Position numbers and translations under genes: made by a program
Part shown: positions 24,446 to 36,650 of the stretch, one piece after another
Numbering within the stretch: position 1 is the first letter of the stretch
Layout: every line of letters begins with the position of its first letter
The notes under the pieces: model-generated
Seen by the model: the letters and a program-made list of their open reading frames with translations, nothing else
What the model was told of the DNA's origin: nothing
Database searches by the model: none
From: Anseranas semipalmata
Lineage: Eukaryota > Chordata > Aves > Anseriformes > Anseranatidae
NCBI GenBank assembly: GCA_013399115.1
Contig: VXAA01000906.1
Coordinates: forward strand, 289,515 to 353,514
Direction: 5' to 3'
DNA: 64,000 nucleotides

Positions 24446-27400
24446 TCAAGTTCATAAGATCATTTATGGCCAGCTGCTTAAAAAAGAAAGCCTTATCTTC
24501 ATCAAAGTTGTAGTCTAGTTGGTTTTTGTGATTTGTGTCAAGATGAGATTTAGAGGAAGAAACCTCACACAAATGCAAGTTGAATGCATGAATTTCTGCT
24601 CTGTGAAGAAACAGACCCTTCTAAATGAGTCTGTGTGCTTTCTAATGGCTTTAAGAAATACTCAAAACTTTTTGCTTTTGAGCAATAGAATTTCACTGTT
24701 GTTCTTTCCAGACTTGATGTATTTATTACCTGTTGGTTGTTTCACCAGCAGGTGAAAGAGAGAACATAAGCATGCGTGCTTCAGATTTTTGTGAGAATGT
24801 GTAAAGTATAATATGAAATCATGGGGTTAACTGGAAGAGAAGGGAAAAAACCTCACATATATACCTTGGAATGCTTGTGCAAAATTACAGACAACCTTCA
24901 CTTAAGCTCAGAACATTTTCTTTTCATCTGCATGGGGAAAGCTTGCTGAGTACCCATAAGAGCTTTGTCCATTCCTGACTCTTTCCTAGAGATGTTTCGA
25001 GCCTGAGTGTCTGCTTCCCATCGAGATGGCTACACACTATGAAGGGTTTGCACTGAAGCCCCCACAGCGAAATACTTCTAGCCAGTAGAAAGTTTATGAA
25101 GCACTACCCAGGACACCAAAATCAGGTCGGCTGACAGATTTGATCCAAACAGCGTGCGATCCCAGAGGCACCGCAGGGTGCTGTAGAATCCAGCGCTTGG
25201 TCTCCTCCCCAGTGCGATGCCGGGGCAGGATCCCATCACACGATTCCATCAGTGACAGAATTTTCTCCTGCTTTGGAGGACACAGGATCAGGCCCAGCTG
25301 CGAAGTCCACCGCAAACGACAGCATTTGTAGCGTGCGTAGACACCCGTCGAAAGTCCGGGGGGGTGCAGGCGCAGGGGCCGGGTTGTTCCTTGCACTCGG
25401 CTTTCCCTGGGGCCCGAGCCAGAGCTCGTACCCGCCGCGTCAGATGGGTCGCTGGGGTGGGGAAGGGGGTAGGAAATTGACCTAGTGATGGATCTATGGT
25501 GTGTACGCTCATGTGCTGTAAGCATCTGAGTGTTAACACATGGTCTCCCTATCAAAGGTCTGTATATGAAACTCAGCTGCTGGAGTGACAGAAGATTTTG
25601 GGTTGTTAGCGCACACTTCATTAAAATACCAGCTGAAATCCAAGTCTGAAATCCCACAGTTTGTGTTAGTTGATAAAACTCGATTGCCTCTAATTACTGT
25701 TAGTATGGCTTTAAAATAATATTTTGTTGTAGTAAAGGTCCCCTTGTGATGAGGAATAGCTGGTATTCAGAAGTGGAAACTTGGGAAAGAGTGAAAATAT
25801 GTGGTGTGGGGGGGAATATGGTCAAGACTGCTTTTACCACTGGGCTCTAATTCTTCCAGCAGCAGCGCTGTAAAACAATCAGGGATGCAGCACTGAACAA
25901 GGGAAAGATCCCATGGTTTTGGCTACAATAACTAAGTGAACCTGCTATGAAATAAACCAAACGATTGCAAGTCCTCTTCGAATCCAAGAGGCAGTTTCAT
26001 GATCTGGAGAGGAGAACCTGTCACTGCTTTATATCATTTGAATAGACCTTAATCCTGCAAAGCCCTTGTGTGAAGATGAGTCTGTAATCACTCCAATCCC
26101 CAGGTCTCACTCGTGTGCTTAATGTTCCGATTGCGTTCAAGAGTTTTGCCAGAGCAGGACCCTGCTAGCTGTACTGCAACATCTGCTCGTGGGCCCTACC
26201 GTGGGTGCTTCTCGTGCGTGTGCAGGTGTGAGCTCATAGCGATGCGCTTAAAATGAGCTCGCTGCCTCCGAGCAGAGGGAGACGGGCACGACGGCTTTGT
26301 TCAGGGCAGCTGGGCCATTGAGCAGGCAGCCTTGTGCCTCGCAGTGACCAGTATGCAGGGGTACAGGACAGCGCTGCCCGGGGGTTCTCACAGCAGGATC
26401 AGCGTGTCAGCTCTCCTGTAACACAACATGCAGTCCTGGTTTTATACTAAGAAAGACAAAATGTGATCAGGTTCTTCAAACTTTGCTTTCTAAGCGGCAC
26501 AGTAGTATTGTTAAAAATATTTGTATAAGGTGTTCACAAAAAATCGCATCAATGCGTTTGTGTATTGGTTTAGCTACAGGCTTCCATTCAGGACAAACCA
26601 TTTAAAAAACATCATCGGATACCTTATGAAAGTTTAATAGGACTTTTTATTGACACAGTAGGAAATCTTTTCAGAAGATTTTGTTTTAAACCAAAACTCT
26701 TTGGACTTCTTGCTGAGAAGCTCAGTTGACCCCACGGTCCTAGCTGATCTCCACTAGTTGTGGATGCGATTGCAGAGTAAAATGGAAAAATCAGTAGTGG
26801 ACAAAAATCTGTTCAAAAGGAAGCAGGCAAAGAAACAGTCAGTGAGTGCTTAGGCATTCATCACTTTATTTTTATCCTGTTGATTCTGGTCAGGGCTTTA
26901 GACTTCAGCAGAGCCAAGATTGCATGCCAGAGCCTGAAAATGCCAGCAACCACCACAATTATTCCTTCCTAAATAAGGGCTCTGTTATTGTCTAGGCTGG
27001 ATGCAGGAGGGGCGTGGATCTGGCTTTGGCCTTTCGGTCCCCGCGGCTCCCTCCCTCGGGCTGCGATGGCCGGGGACGGCAGGCAGTGAGCCAGGGGAAG
27101 GCCCCCAGGCTGCTGGCCGAGCAGCGCGGTGCCTTCGTGCCCCCCGCCGTCCTGAGGGCATCTCTGAGCTGGGAAGGAAGGTTTCTGGGTTTCCTTCTGT
27201 TGCTGGGTGCTCAATTGGAACGACCGTAAGAGGCGGGTTTTTGGCTTGCTCCACGCTCTGCCCACCTCGTGCGAGTAGAAGCCTTCTTGGTGCTTGCGGC
27301 AAGCGAGTTGCAGGAACGTGTAGGTCAGCTGTGGGAACTGGGGGCTGATTTGTATTTCTGTCTGATTTAATACAGAGGCCTGAACCGACGGAATTAATGA

Positions 27401-27979
27401 GAATAGTAAGTGCTCTCTGCATAGATGCACCGGACTTGCTAAATAATCTCAGGTGTTGATGAGTGCCTTAGAAATGTATCCCGGGACTGTGGGATTTTCT
27501 TGTTGTATGGAGCTGGAAACATTGCAAGCGTGGTCTTTGGTGCGATATTTGAACGCTTCCCCTGTTGAACCAGGTGTGCACAGCGACAAAAAACAGAAGG
27601 AACTTTTCACGCCTCAAAATAAATTTAATTTGGGTTCAGTCAGAGTTTGGGGCAAAGGTTGGTGATCTTTCTCATTTTAATCAAAGAAGTTGGCTCATGC
27701 CCTCAAAACTTTCATTGTCAGAGTAGGATCAGCAGAATTCACTTGCAGGTCCATTAGGCAAACAAAGCTACGTTCCCTGCTGCCACCTCAGTTCATGCTT
27801 TGGCGATTTTTAGAAGCTCTTTTTCTAAATAACTTCCTCTGGGCTCCAGGACCACTATTATTACTCCTACCTGCGTGGTTAGACGTGTTGATATAAACAC
27901 GCGACACGGCACAGTGAAGTGCATACATCCATATTTTACCACCACAGTCCTTCCTCGGAAACAAAAAGAGACAAAAGTG
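24446..27979. other. Non-coding stretch without recognised gene
   Basis: No supported gene. GC-rich patches at 25,130-25,470 and 27,000-27,140 give overlapping chance ORFs. An AT-rich stretch at 25,650-25,740 and another at 26,480-26,700 hold no clear motif cluster. I saw no transposon ends. Confidence 0.5.
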
Positions 27980-28106
27980 CATTTTGATATCCTTTAAATC
28001 AGTGTTGAAACCCTTCCAGAATGTGAAAGTTATTCTGGCATCTAGCTGAAGGTTAACTTTAGCATTCTGGAAGGATTTCAATAGTAATGAAAAGGACAGT
28101 AAAGTG
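27980..28106. repeat. 127-bp foldback (long imperfect hairpin), possible ancient MITE or structural RNA
   Basis: The left arm (27980-28032) and right arm (28054-28106) are reverse complements at 41 of 53 positions. The inner 30 bp match at 26 of 30. A 21-nt loop (28033-28053) separates them. The shared core is TTCCAGAAT in the left arm against ATTCTGGAA in the right. This far exceeds chance. Candidate explanations are a fossil miniature inverted-repeat DNA transposon, an ancient hairpin-type conserved repeat (the Eulor/UCON class of amniote genomes includes such foldbacks), or a hairpin RNA precursor. I recognise no specific family and no target-site duplication. Confidence 0.85.
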
Positions 28107-30480
28107 AGTGAAGCTATTTCAGAAACGCTCCTGCAGGATAATGCTGGCATGCGAGAGATTTCAACAGGAGGCTAGAGGGCAGCAAAATTATTTCTGAAGT
28201 ATTCCTGAAGGAGAACTTTAATAATCTAGTAGTATTTAAAATAGTTCTGCTGTGGTGGTGGTAAAACTATATGGCAAACATCCCTGACAGGTAATTTCAT
28301 TCTTTGAAATAACAAGGCGAAACCTCAGAAGCATGAAGCCTGCTGCTAAGGAGCTGCGTCTGAAGATGGGGAGAGGCGAAGCAGTTGCTCTGGAGGCTGG
28401 TGCGCCGTCCCCAGCAGCGTCCTCGGGGGACGAAGGGGACATTCAGCCCCGCACAGGGAGCTTGGTGCGAGAGCTGTGCACGGCTTCGGTCAGAAGAGGG
28501 CCCGCGCAGGACTGGGGCAAGCACGGGAGCCGAGCTGTGTCCTTCGGGCAGGTTAAGCTCAGACCAGGACTGGCGGCACCCTAGCAGGTTCCCCCTGCAC
28601 CTCTCCTCTGGGCGGGCGGCCATGAAGCATGGGCTCAGCCCTGGCTCCTCTGCCTTGGGCCGGGGTCAGCTGTTTGCAGGTGGGGATCTACAGATGTGGA
28701 GCCTCCTCAGCCTGGAAAGTGGCTGGGATGCCTCACCCAGTGGCTTTTCCCAAAGGTCTGGATGCTACCTGCTTTTGACTCAGCTGGGAATACCACAAGA
28801 GCAAGTTGTCTTAAAATGTCTCACTTCTTAGTCCAGCTGACTCAGAGAAATACACAGGCATGTGCAAATTAAATACAGACATAATTTAGCCAGCAAAATA
28901 TGCAACCCAGCATTAAATTTGTTTGGTTTGGAACACATTTTGGCTGGTAGTTCTAGCTCCTTCTTAGATATCATATCCTAACTGGTATGCTGCATTAAGC
29001 TACATTACACATTAGAGGGAACCATGACCAAGTCAATGAGGAGCAAATAGGTTCTGCCCCCATCTTTTCCCCTCGTTCTTTGTTGGGAGAAGTGAGGGCA
29101 AAAAGCATTCTGTGCCCTGTCTGTATGAGGATCATTGTCATCTGCAGGCCAGGCGTGACTTGCAGTGGGAAGAGGATCTTTTCTTTGGATTCTTTCCTAT
29201 GACTGATGGACAAGTGGGGAAAAAAATGACAGATTTCAGTGAGACTCAGAAAGGATACTGCATCTTGCGGACTTCACCTCATTTGTATGCTTGGCCCACC
29301 GTGGCTACAATAGTACTACTACTTAACCTTTCGCTAATGCTGCTGTTCACCAGAGATGGCAAAGTTCATGTAGTCTGTCTGTTCTTTGCAGATGATATTG
29401 AACTCCAGTGTTTGAAAAAGCCTTCCCAGCACAGACATGGCAACGTACCATCGCTATGCTTTTGCCTTAAGTACGTCCATGTGGACATGCATAGAAAGCA
29501 AGAAATAGATCACTATAAAGGCTTCTTAAAAACAGTACTATGATCTAATTGAGAGCAAAATGAGGACTTTGCAAAGGGATCTTCGGCAAAGATCGGGGTG
29601 CTTCTGCACCTGCTGGTGATTTTGCAGAGGGTGTTCAGATTTTGGAGCAGGGGTAAAAGAGCAGAGGTTAAATGGGATGCCTTCAAGTCTAGCACTAACG
29701 AAGCTCCTGAGCAGCTTTCTGGAGGAAAAGGTTGTTCGCAGGAACTGCCTGGTGAATCATTCTGACAGACGAATACCATCCAAGAAAGTCACCATCTGCC
29801 TGTAAATCAGAGGGTGGAGGCAGGAAGTGGAGGTATCTCTCTCATCTGTTTAACGTGAAGTATTCTTCTCGACCTTGCAGTAACAGCTATCGAATACGGA
29901 GACACTGCCTGGGTAAAACCGTGGGGTTTGCTGGCGTCTCCAGAAGTGGTTCCCATCTCTTCTTCATCTGAAAGATGGCGTCCTGAAACTTCCCATTGCC
30001 TGGCTGTGTTTTACTCCTCCATCAGCCGATCCCAGCTGTGCTGCATCGTTCTCCAGCGGGGTCGTGTTCTGCGCCACCGCTCTTCGCTGTAGGAGCTTCT
30101 TTTTTTTTCCTGATACGGATTATTGCCACATCCAGTGAAGTTTCCAAGTCTCTTCCAGCAGGTTTTCACATTTATGAAGTAGGTGTTCACAGGGTCTAAT
30201 AGAGTCGTCATTTGCATAGCCTGACGAGGAGAGATTAGATTTATCAGCATTTTCTTTAAATGGATGTCCTTCAAGGACAGCCCCAGAAAGCAGAGGTCAC
30301 TGCAGTAAAGGTAGCTGCATTAATCATCTTAACCATTTGAAATAAGGAAGAATAAATAAATAAACAGCTTAGCCTCATGATCGTGCACCAGGGGGTTACC
30401 CTCGGTCACACACACGGTAAATGTAATCCGAAGGATGTCAGGCCCAATGTTACGAATGTTTCTGTTAACAGGGTTTCACA
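28107..30480. other. Non-coding stretch without recognised gene
   Basis: No supported exon. GCTAGAGGGCAGC at about 28171-28183 resembles the 3' half of the CTCF core (AGRKGGCRS), but its 5' part does not match, so it is not called. Short ORFs at 28,297-28,831 lie in a GC-rich patch on both strands. AT-rich stretches at 28,850-28,960 and 30,300-30,370 (AATA repeats) look ordinary. Confidence 0.5.
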
Positions 30481-30730
30481 AACAGAGGCAGCGCCGTGGG
30501 TTAAGCCGTGCAGTAACGTTATCGATAACAGCGGGGCGCATATTGTGCCGGCGCACGGGGTTTGTCCTGCGCGCAAACCCTTCCGCGGGGACGAGCGTTA
30601 GGGCGTCAGCGCGGGGGCCTTGGGCGAGCGGTGGGGCCTGTGTCAGCCCGCGAGCTTCGGTCGCCTGCGTCGGGGCGATGCCCGCGTTCCTCTGGCGGAG
30701 AGCCTGCTGCGCGCCCGCGGCTGGCCCCTC
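30481..30730. promoter_or_regulatory. Orphan CpG island
   Basis: I count about 35 CpG in roughly 240 bp. From rough base counts this gives an observed-to-expected ratio above 1, while the DNA on both sides is CpG-poor. There is no recognisable first exon, so it could be the promoter of an unannotated non-coding transcript or an orphan island tethered to an enhancer. An AT-rich candidate element begins about 160 bp downstream, which favours the second reading. Confidence 0.7.
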
Positions 30731-30889
30731 GGAGCCTTGCATTCGTGGCTGCTGCTCGCAGGAAGAACCCACAGGCGATTTTTCAAAAAGCCGTTCAAGT
30801 GCGTAACTTTGCACGGCAGAGTAGCTTCGATTTAATAGGACTGAAAGTGCGGGTACGCGCCTGCTGCCCGAGCAGAAGCCTATGGCAAT

Positions 30890-31620
30890 TTGTTATAGTG
30901 CCTGAAAATTATTATTCTTTGCATATGCAGGAGTGTCAATATCTTTTAAATGGAATAGTGCTTAGTAATTATTGAGAAAAGGCTTTTTAATCATATTAAT
31001 CAAAATCCTTATTAAGAGATTCAGTTCACTGAAATTCCTTAATGGGAAACCAGCCTCTAATAAACAAAACCGTTAAAAAAATGATGAGAAATATCTCAGA
31101 AATTATCTGAATTTCAAAATAAGAGTCCATTGCCTTACCCAGAAAAATAAATTTGAAGTGACAAAATTGTTCAGGAGACAATTCCCAATTTTGTCTTTAT
31201 TCTGATATGTACTGAGAAAAAAAACATTAAGAGCTTCTCCAATCTTCCCTTACAGACATTTTATATCTTTCTCAGAATGAAAGCATCCTGAAGGCTTGCT
31301 GGTACAGTTTGCTACTAACCTCTCTTTGTTCCTTTCGACATCTTTTTAAACCGTCAGAATTTTAAAAAGCAATTTAACTTTATAAAAAGCTAATTTGATT
31401 TATTGGGGTTATTTTTATTTATTAACCAATTTGCTTCTGGGTTGATTTTCTTAAGTGCTAAGTTTCATAATGGAAATGCTGACACAACTTTAAGTATAGA
31501 AGCAAATGCTATTCTAATAATTCAGCTGAATAAATACCAGCCAGCATTTAGTTATTTTCCCAGGAACTGGATAAACAGCCACTTCCTTTTTGGTGTCTCT
31601 TTGTAAAGTAAAAGTTCCCC
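30890..31620. promoter_or_regulatory. AT-rich candidate conserved non-coding element
   Basis: The block begins beside TGCATATGCA (30920-30929), a perfect palindrome with octamer-like halves (POU-type). It continues with TTAATCATATTAATC, TAATTATTG and TTATTAAG words, the homeodomain vocabulary. It is almost CpG-free, in sharp contrast to the CpG island just upstream. No frame is open and no repeat family is recognisable. Function and conservation are inferred. Confidence 0.4.
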
Positions 31621-31715
31621 AGCCTGCTAATCATCACTATGAAATTTTCTATTAAAAACCCTACCATTTCTTTTGTTTGTTCTGCAAGATCTTCATGGTT
31701 CTGTATTAGTCATGT

Positions 31716-31750
31716 AAAAAAAAAAAAACAACAGCAGCAACAAAAACCCC
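31716..31750. repeat. A-rich tract (A13 then CAACAGCAGCAACA)
   Basis: A run of 13 A is followed by a degenerate CAA/CAG stretch. It could be the tail of an old retroposed sequence, but no recognisable body precedes it. I therefore call it only a low-complexity A-rich tract. Confidence 0.75.
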
Positions 31751-32514
31751 ACAGCCCTCAAAGCAAAACACTGACTTGGCCACGAACCACATTGTGACCT
31801 AGTGCAAAAAGTACATTTTTTTATAGATGAGAACAAGAGAGTGAGCTCGGCTGAATAACTCGGATGGAGATCCGTGTTTCCAAAGTTCAGAACTGTTCTG
31901 GTGCCGCGGTTTGATTCTGAGTGTTGTTTCGGATCGGCTGCTTGGGATTCGCAGTTTAGTTTACAATGAGTTATGCCTTACAGCAGCTGCTCACCTTTGG
32001 TACTTGGGGAGGCTGAACTTTGATGCTCCCCAGTATATGAGCTGATACTGCCAGTCCAGCTCTTAGTTCAAGCTTGTGGTGGTCTCAGATCTGCTGTGTT
32101 TGCTTTTTAAACCAAACGGGTGCAGTAAATGAACGTGGCGCTACAATGCCATTACCACAACCCCGTCTGGTGTAAGGAGCTAGCATTCCCCACAGCTGGT
32201 AATAGCTGAGCTGCTCCTGCAGTTACTGCACCGGGTCGCAGCAGGGCAGGGTTCCTAGGGAGGGTTTTGCTCTGCACGGCCCTGCTCCACAAGTGAGACG
32301 TCATTTCATGCCGACTAAACAGGGATGAGCTTGGGGATGCTTTGGCACGCAGAAGGGGGGTGCCCTCCCCAGCAGGGCCACTAGTGGAGACACAGTTTGT
32401 CACTGAACGCTGCGGGATGGCTGCTCCCGAGGTGAGCCCGGCACAGAGCCATGCCGGGGCAGCGCTGCCGGAGCCGCAGGCACCGGGCTGCCTTCAGCGG
32501 GGGCATCCATCAGG

Positions 32515-32548
32515 CCGTGCCGTGCCGTGCCGTGCCACACCGTGCCGC
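32515..32548. repeat. GTGCC pentanucleotide repeat
   Basis: Four near-perfect CGTGC units, a short CACAC interruption, then one further unit. It is CpG-containing and short. Such GC-rich minisatellite seeds are common in avian DNA. No gene is associated with it. Confidence 0.8.
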
Positions 32549-32968
32549 TCCCCAGGGCGTGATCATGCAGGTCACGTGCCTCCAATTTGCGTGCTGGGCC
32601 TTCCCAGCCTCATTTCACTAATTGCTACCCCACCGGGCAGATGCTGTGACAGCTCCTGAGTTTATACATGCTTAAACTGTACTAATTACTGGCTTTTAAG
32701 TAACTGGGAGATTTTATGGCATCTTCATTAAGGTGATGGTAAGTGGGTGGGTATGCACGTCCATCAAGTGAAATGGGAGATGAATCACACCTGGTATTTC
32801 AGTTAATCTGTCTTGTTAATTTGCTTGCAGTATTTGCAGCTGTTGGAAATGTCGGCTCCTTTTGTGGTAATGAAACAAGTTCAGCGATGCCCTGCTTCCC
32901 CCCCCCAGAGCAGGTAAATGCTTTTTGGGGTACGTGTGGGGCTGGCAGAGAAATACACCCTGCACATC

Positions 32969-32986
32969 TGTGTGTGTGTGTGTGTG
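32969..32986. repeat. TG dinucleotide microsatellite, nine units
   Basis: Nine uninterrupted TG units. This is long enough to be polymorphic. It is the only clean dinucleotide microsatellite of this length in the window. Confidence 0.9.
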
Positions 32987-35900
32987 ACAGAGAGATGATG
33001 TGGGAAAGAGGTGGTTGGTGAGAAGTAGGAAACTGGTGAGATGCCCTTGTTCTCATCGCTTTCATAGCTAAGACACCAATATCTTAAAATCAAATATCAT
33101 GTAGTTTTGCAGCTTGTGAGTGTGTGGAATGGCCCCTTAACACGTACCAAGCAGATAGTGCCCGGAGGAGGACGTGCTGCAAAGGGGCAGTTACTGATTG
33201 GCTTTGTCACAGGTGTCTGATCTGATCTTGTTGGGGGTGCTAGCAGTTAGGCAGCACTTACAGCTTCTTTCTGAGAGTTGCGATCTGATTAGGTAGCCTC
33301 TGAGTTGGAATAAAGGAAAATCAGGCAAAGCAGTAATGTCAGCTTTTTGTGTGCTTCAAGGAGCTTTTTAAACTGGAGGTAATGATTATTTCAAAAACTT
33401 ACAATAAAAAAAAAGGCAGAGATAGGGCCAAAGAAGTACCATCCATACCAGCTGTATATATTTTCCTGTCTTTCTCTCTTTCTGAGAGGTAAGGAAGAAG
33501 GGCAGCCCCCGGGAAAGGCTGGGGCGGGATGTCCAGTGCTCCTCTGGCCTGCTGCAGAAAGAAGCTGTGAAGGCGCTGTAGCAAGAGAAGGGGCGGATTG
33601 ATCTCTGGAGTGGATATGGACCCAAGATAAAAGTAGTGAGCTGAAACAATTTATTTATTCAGCTGAGCAGTGGGCAAGTTAGCTGAGGAGGGGAAGGCTG
33701 CGTTCTGCGGAGCTGCCCGTGTAAAGTAATGAGCACTGCCCAGGTGATGGAGCAGAGGTGTTGGGAAGCATTTGGTTGGGTTGGAGGGTTTGTTTGATTC
33801 CACGCGTGTATGTTATTACCATGGATATTCATGCGAGCAGTTGGTTTTTGTAGATAGGAGTGGATGTGGAAAAACTATAAAATTTGAAACTTACTGAGGC
33901 CGCAGGACTGCTGCTATCTAAAGCTATAACAAAAAGCTCTGACCATGAAGTAGGGAATAGAAACTTTCAGGTTGTTCCAGGCAGTGCTTCAAAACTCACT
34001 TTTTGTTTTTCTTACCATACCACATCTTGGGTCAGCTTGTCAGATGGTTTAGAGGACGATGCAAAGAGCGATGGAGCCCCTACCTGGCGAGTATCCTCAT
34101 CTCTCTAGGTGGCGACGTGTGGGTCTGTTGCACAGCTCAGCTCCTCTAAAGGAGAACACCGACATCTGTAACATGCTGTAAAATAAGGGAGTTTGTTGCT
34201 AAACCTCACTGAGGTTCGTATTTGGCATCAGGCAGTGTCGGCTGCCTGAAACGGAGCGTGTGAGGAGGGGACAGTAACTTACACTAGCGCGGAGAGGTGT
34301 TCTTTAGGTGGCACTTGTGGCACTGAGATGTACTGTCACAGCTATGTCAGTTGTGAGCGGGATTTTTCCTTCTGATAGACCTGGTTGTGTCAGCAAGATA
34401 CGTAGGTGGAGCACAGAGCTAATTAATCACGATCCTTCTCAGCTTTCCAGTGTGAAGATCGCAGGAGGTTTGTTGATGATGGTGAGAAAACTATAAAAAG
34501 AGCGTCTGACCATTCCTGGGGGTGTTTTATCACAGTGTCAGGGATGTTACATACTCAGTTTTTATGGACTGTGTTTTAAAAGTTATATTTATCACAGGAA
34601 TATGTCATTTTGATTACTCTCAATGAGACATGTATTTATTTTTTTACAGTGCAACTAGATGAGCCTTTTGTGTTTAAAGTGGAAAACTTGGCAATGAAAA
34701 CTTGCAGATGACCAGGCTTTGGTTTTTCCCTTTTGCCTCTCTTTTTAATGTTCGTTGCTGTGGAAAAAGGCTTCTTCATTCAACTTGTTCTGTTAAACAG
34801 CTTTGCCTGTATCATACATAATCTTCAAAACCGCTTCAGCTTTCCAAACTTGACCGTAGAAGAATTAACGTTTCTTTCCTTTTTTTTTTTTACCCACATT
34901 AACTCTTTCAATGGATTCCCTAACGCTGGCTTGGAGCGGCCGGCGCGTCTCCCGGACGTGTGTGAAGAGCTGAAGCCCTGCAGCCGGGGGAGCCAGGAGC
35001 CACGGGGCAGCTGGTTGAGCCCAGCGGTTGAGCCTCAGCGTCCTCGTTCCTTGTTTAAAGACAAATCTCTTGAAAGCAGAGGGGAGAAAACCCACTGTGT
35101 GGGCACGGTTCCACTCCAGCTTTGTGTTGCAGTCTGCTCGGTGCCCTGGTTACTGCTTTGATATTATAATGGTGTTATTTCTTGGAACGTGGGGCTACTA
35201 TGGGACTCATTAGTCGTAAACCTTACCCTTGGAAAATGTAAAAGTCAACACCAACAGTCCCTAATAATGTATTTCACCTACTGTTATTGTAAGTATGTGA
35301 ACACAGTCAGAACCTGCTCGTGTTGTCCTTTGGAAATATCCTTTTGCAGAGTCTTTTCCTCTGTAAAGCTCAGGGTCCATTGAATGTATTTATTTCACAT
35401 TTTAAAATATTTTCCTACTTATAAAACGAAGCAGTTGAGCTAGAGACTTGCTGTAAGGTTTTTCCTTAGGAGGAAATAAAATTTGGGTGTGGACTGTAGA
35501 GGACATACCTGCTCTACGTTTCATCTCAGCCCACCCTGCCATTCCTTCTTGGGCACTTCTAAAAATCCTCGTGTTTCGAAGCGTAGGATCTGTTCAGTAG
35601 AGCGCGTGGTTTTCAGAGATGGCTGTTTTTACAGGATTAGCTGCAGAGTGGCCTCAACCCCACACAGGCGCTGTTGGTGATACGTAGCCTGCCAGCTCCT
35701 TTGGGAAAACCCAGCTTTCCCCTTGTCGGCAGCGGGCTGACTGATCTGCAGCGGATGCCTCCCCCCTTCTTCCCCACCTGTGAGCCAGTTCCTTCAAACC
35801 AATGGAAGAGTTGCACGGAGTGACCAGGTAGAGCAGCACCGAGCCCTTGTGCTTCTGTGCAGGTGGCTTCCTGACTTTGAAGAGATTGAGGGGACAAATA

Positions 35901-36009
35901 AAAGAATATTATGTTACACCTAGAGTCCAACCATTCACCTCTGAGCTTATGCAGAAGCAGAATTGGACAGGAGACAAATGATGGCAAGGCTGTTAGCGGA
36001 ACGAAGTGC

Positions 36010-36240
36010 TCAAAGGCTGGGCTGGCGCTGCCTGCGCTTGGTGCCGCGTTTGGTGCCGCCCTTGGCATCGGCGCCTGTGCCGGAGCCGGCAGAAGCCTGG
36101 CCGTGGGCGCTCCTGGGAGGAGAAGCGCACAAACCCCGGGGTCTCGGCGTCTGGTCGCTCTCGCTTGCCCCGCCGTTCTCTTCTAGCTGGTGCGGTAACC
36201 GCTGTGGCTGGGCTGGCCCCGCATTTTCGCCGTGTTGTTG
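36010..36240. promoter_or_regulatory. CpG-rich block beside a candidate CNE
   Basis: Roughly 25 CpG in about 230 bp, including a local repeated TTGGTGCCGC word (36039 and 36050). No exon is recognised in or near it. It ends 20 bp before an AT-rich block that looks like a conserved element, the same arrangement seen at 30.5, 48.4, 52, 54.5, 55.6 and 59.3 kb. Confidence 0.6.
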
Positions 36241-36259
36241 GTGTAATTAGGCAATACAA

Positions 36260-36650
36260 AAACCATCTGCCGGCGAGTTGCTGCGCTAAATCCAATGAAT
36301 ATGAAAATTGTGTAGCCCCGACGTGCAGCATCGCATTAAGAGAGAAATACATTTTTCAGTCACGCTCCTTTGTTACTGATGGCTCAACTTCGGGTTTTTA
36401 CGTACAGATACATATTTTTAAACCACCTAGATTGAAATAGTTGTGGATAGATGGATTGTGAACTGATTTATGATCCGTATTGCACCAGAGAAGTAATTTT
36501 ATGCATATAACTTCTTTTACAATTACCTCCACAATGATTTCAAAGGATTTCACTGCTTGTGGGAGGCCGTCAATAAGTGGCACTTGCATATTCATCCATT
36601 TCAATCTGAGATTTTTAAAGACCTGAGGGAATAGAACAGAACCACTGGAA
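36260..36650. promoter_or_regulatory. Strong candidate conserved non-coding element
   Basis: About 390 bp, nearly CpG-free in its second half, with dense words such as TATGCATATAAC, TGATTTATGATC, CAATAAGTGG, CTTGCATATTCATCC and CATTTCAATC. They include octamer-like (TTGCATAT), HOX/CDX-like (TTTATGA, CAATAA) and homeodomain cores. No frame is open beyond chance. The composition is very similar to known vertebrate developmental enhancers, but conservation is not visible from this sequence alone. Confidence 0.45.

Larger units (their letters stand above)
31751..36009. other. Non-coding stretch with small simple repeats
   Basis: No gene supported. It contains a GTGCC repeat (32515-32548), a C9 run (32898-32906), a TG microsatellite (32969-32986), and a T12 run (34880-34891). 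CCACTAGTGG, a 10-bp palindrome, lies near 32380. A small GC-rich patch lies at 34,930-35,040. AT-rich parts at 34,530-34,720 and 35,160-35,470 show no decisive motif cluster. Confidence 0.5.

Noticed and set aside
25968..25990. TTCGAATCC resembling a tRNA T-loop
   Set aside because: The flanking bases do not pair as a T-stem, and no A-box, acceptor stem or anticodon arm is present. Only a CCTCTT/AAGAGG inverted repeat remains.
28171..28183. CTCF-like core AGAGGGCAGC
   Set aside because: The 3' half fits the consensus but the preceding CCA part does not. Partial matches are common.
30385..30402. CACCAGGGGGTTAC, another CTCF-like word
   Set aside because: It lacks the GGCGC-type end of the consensus. 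Too weak without binding data.
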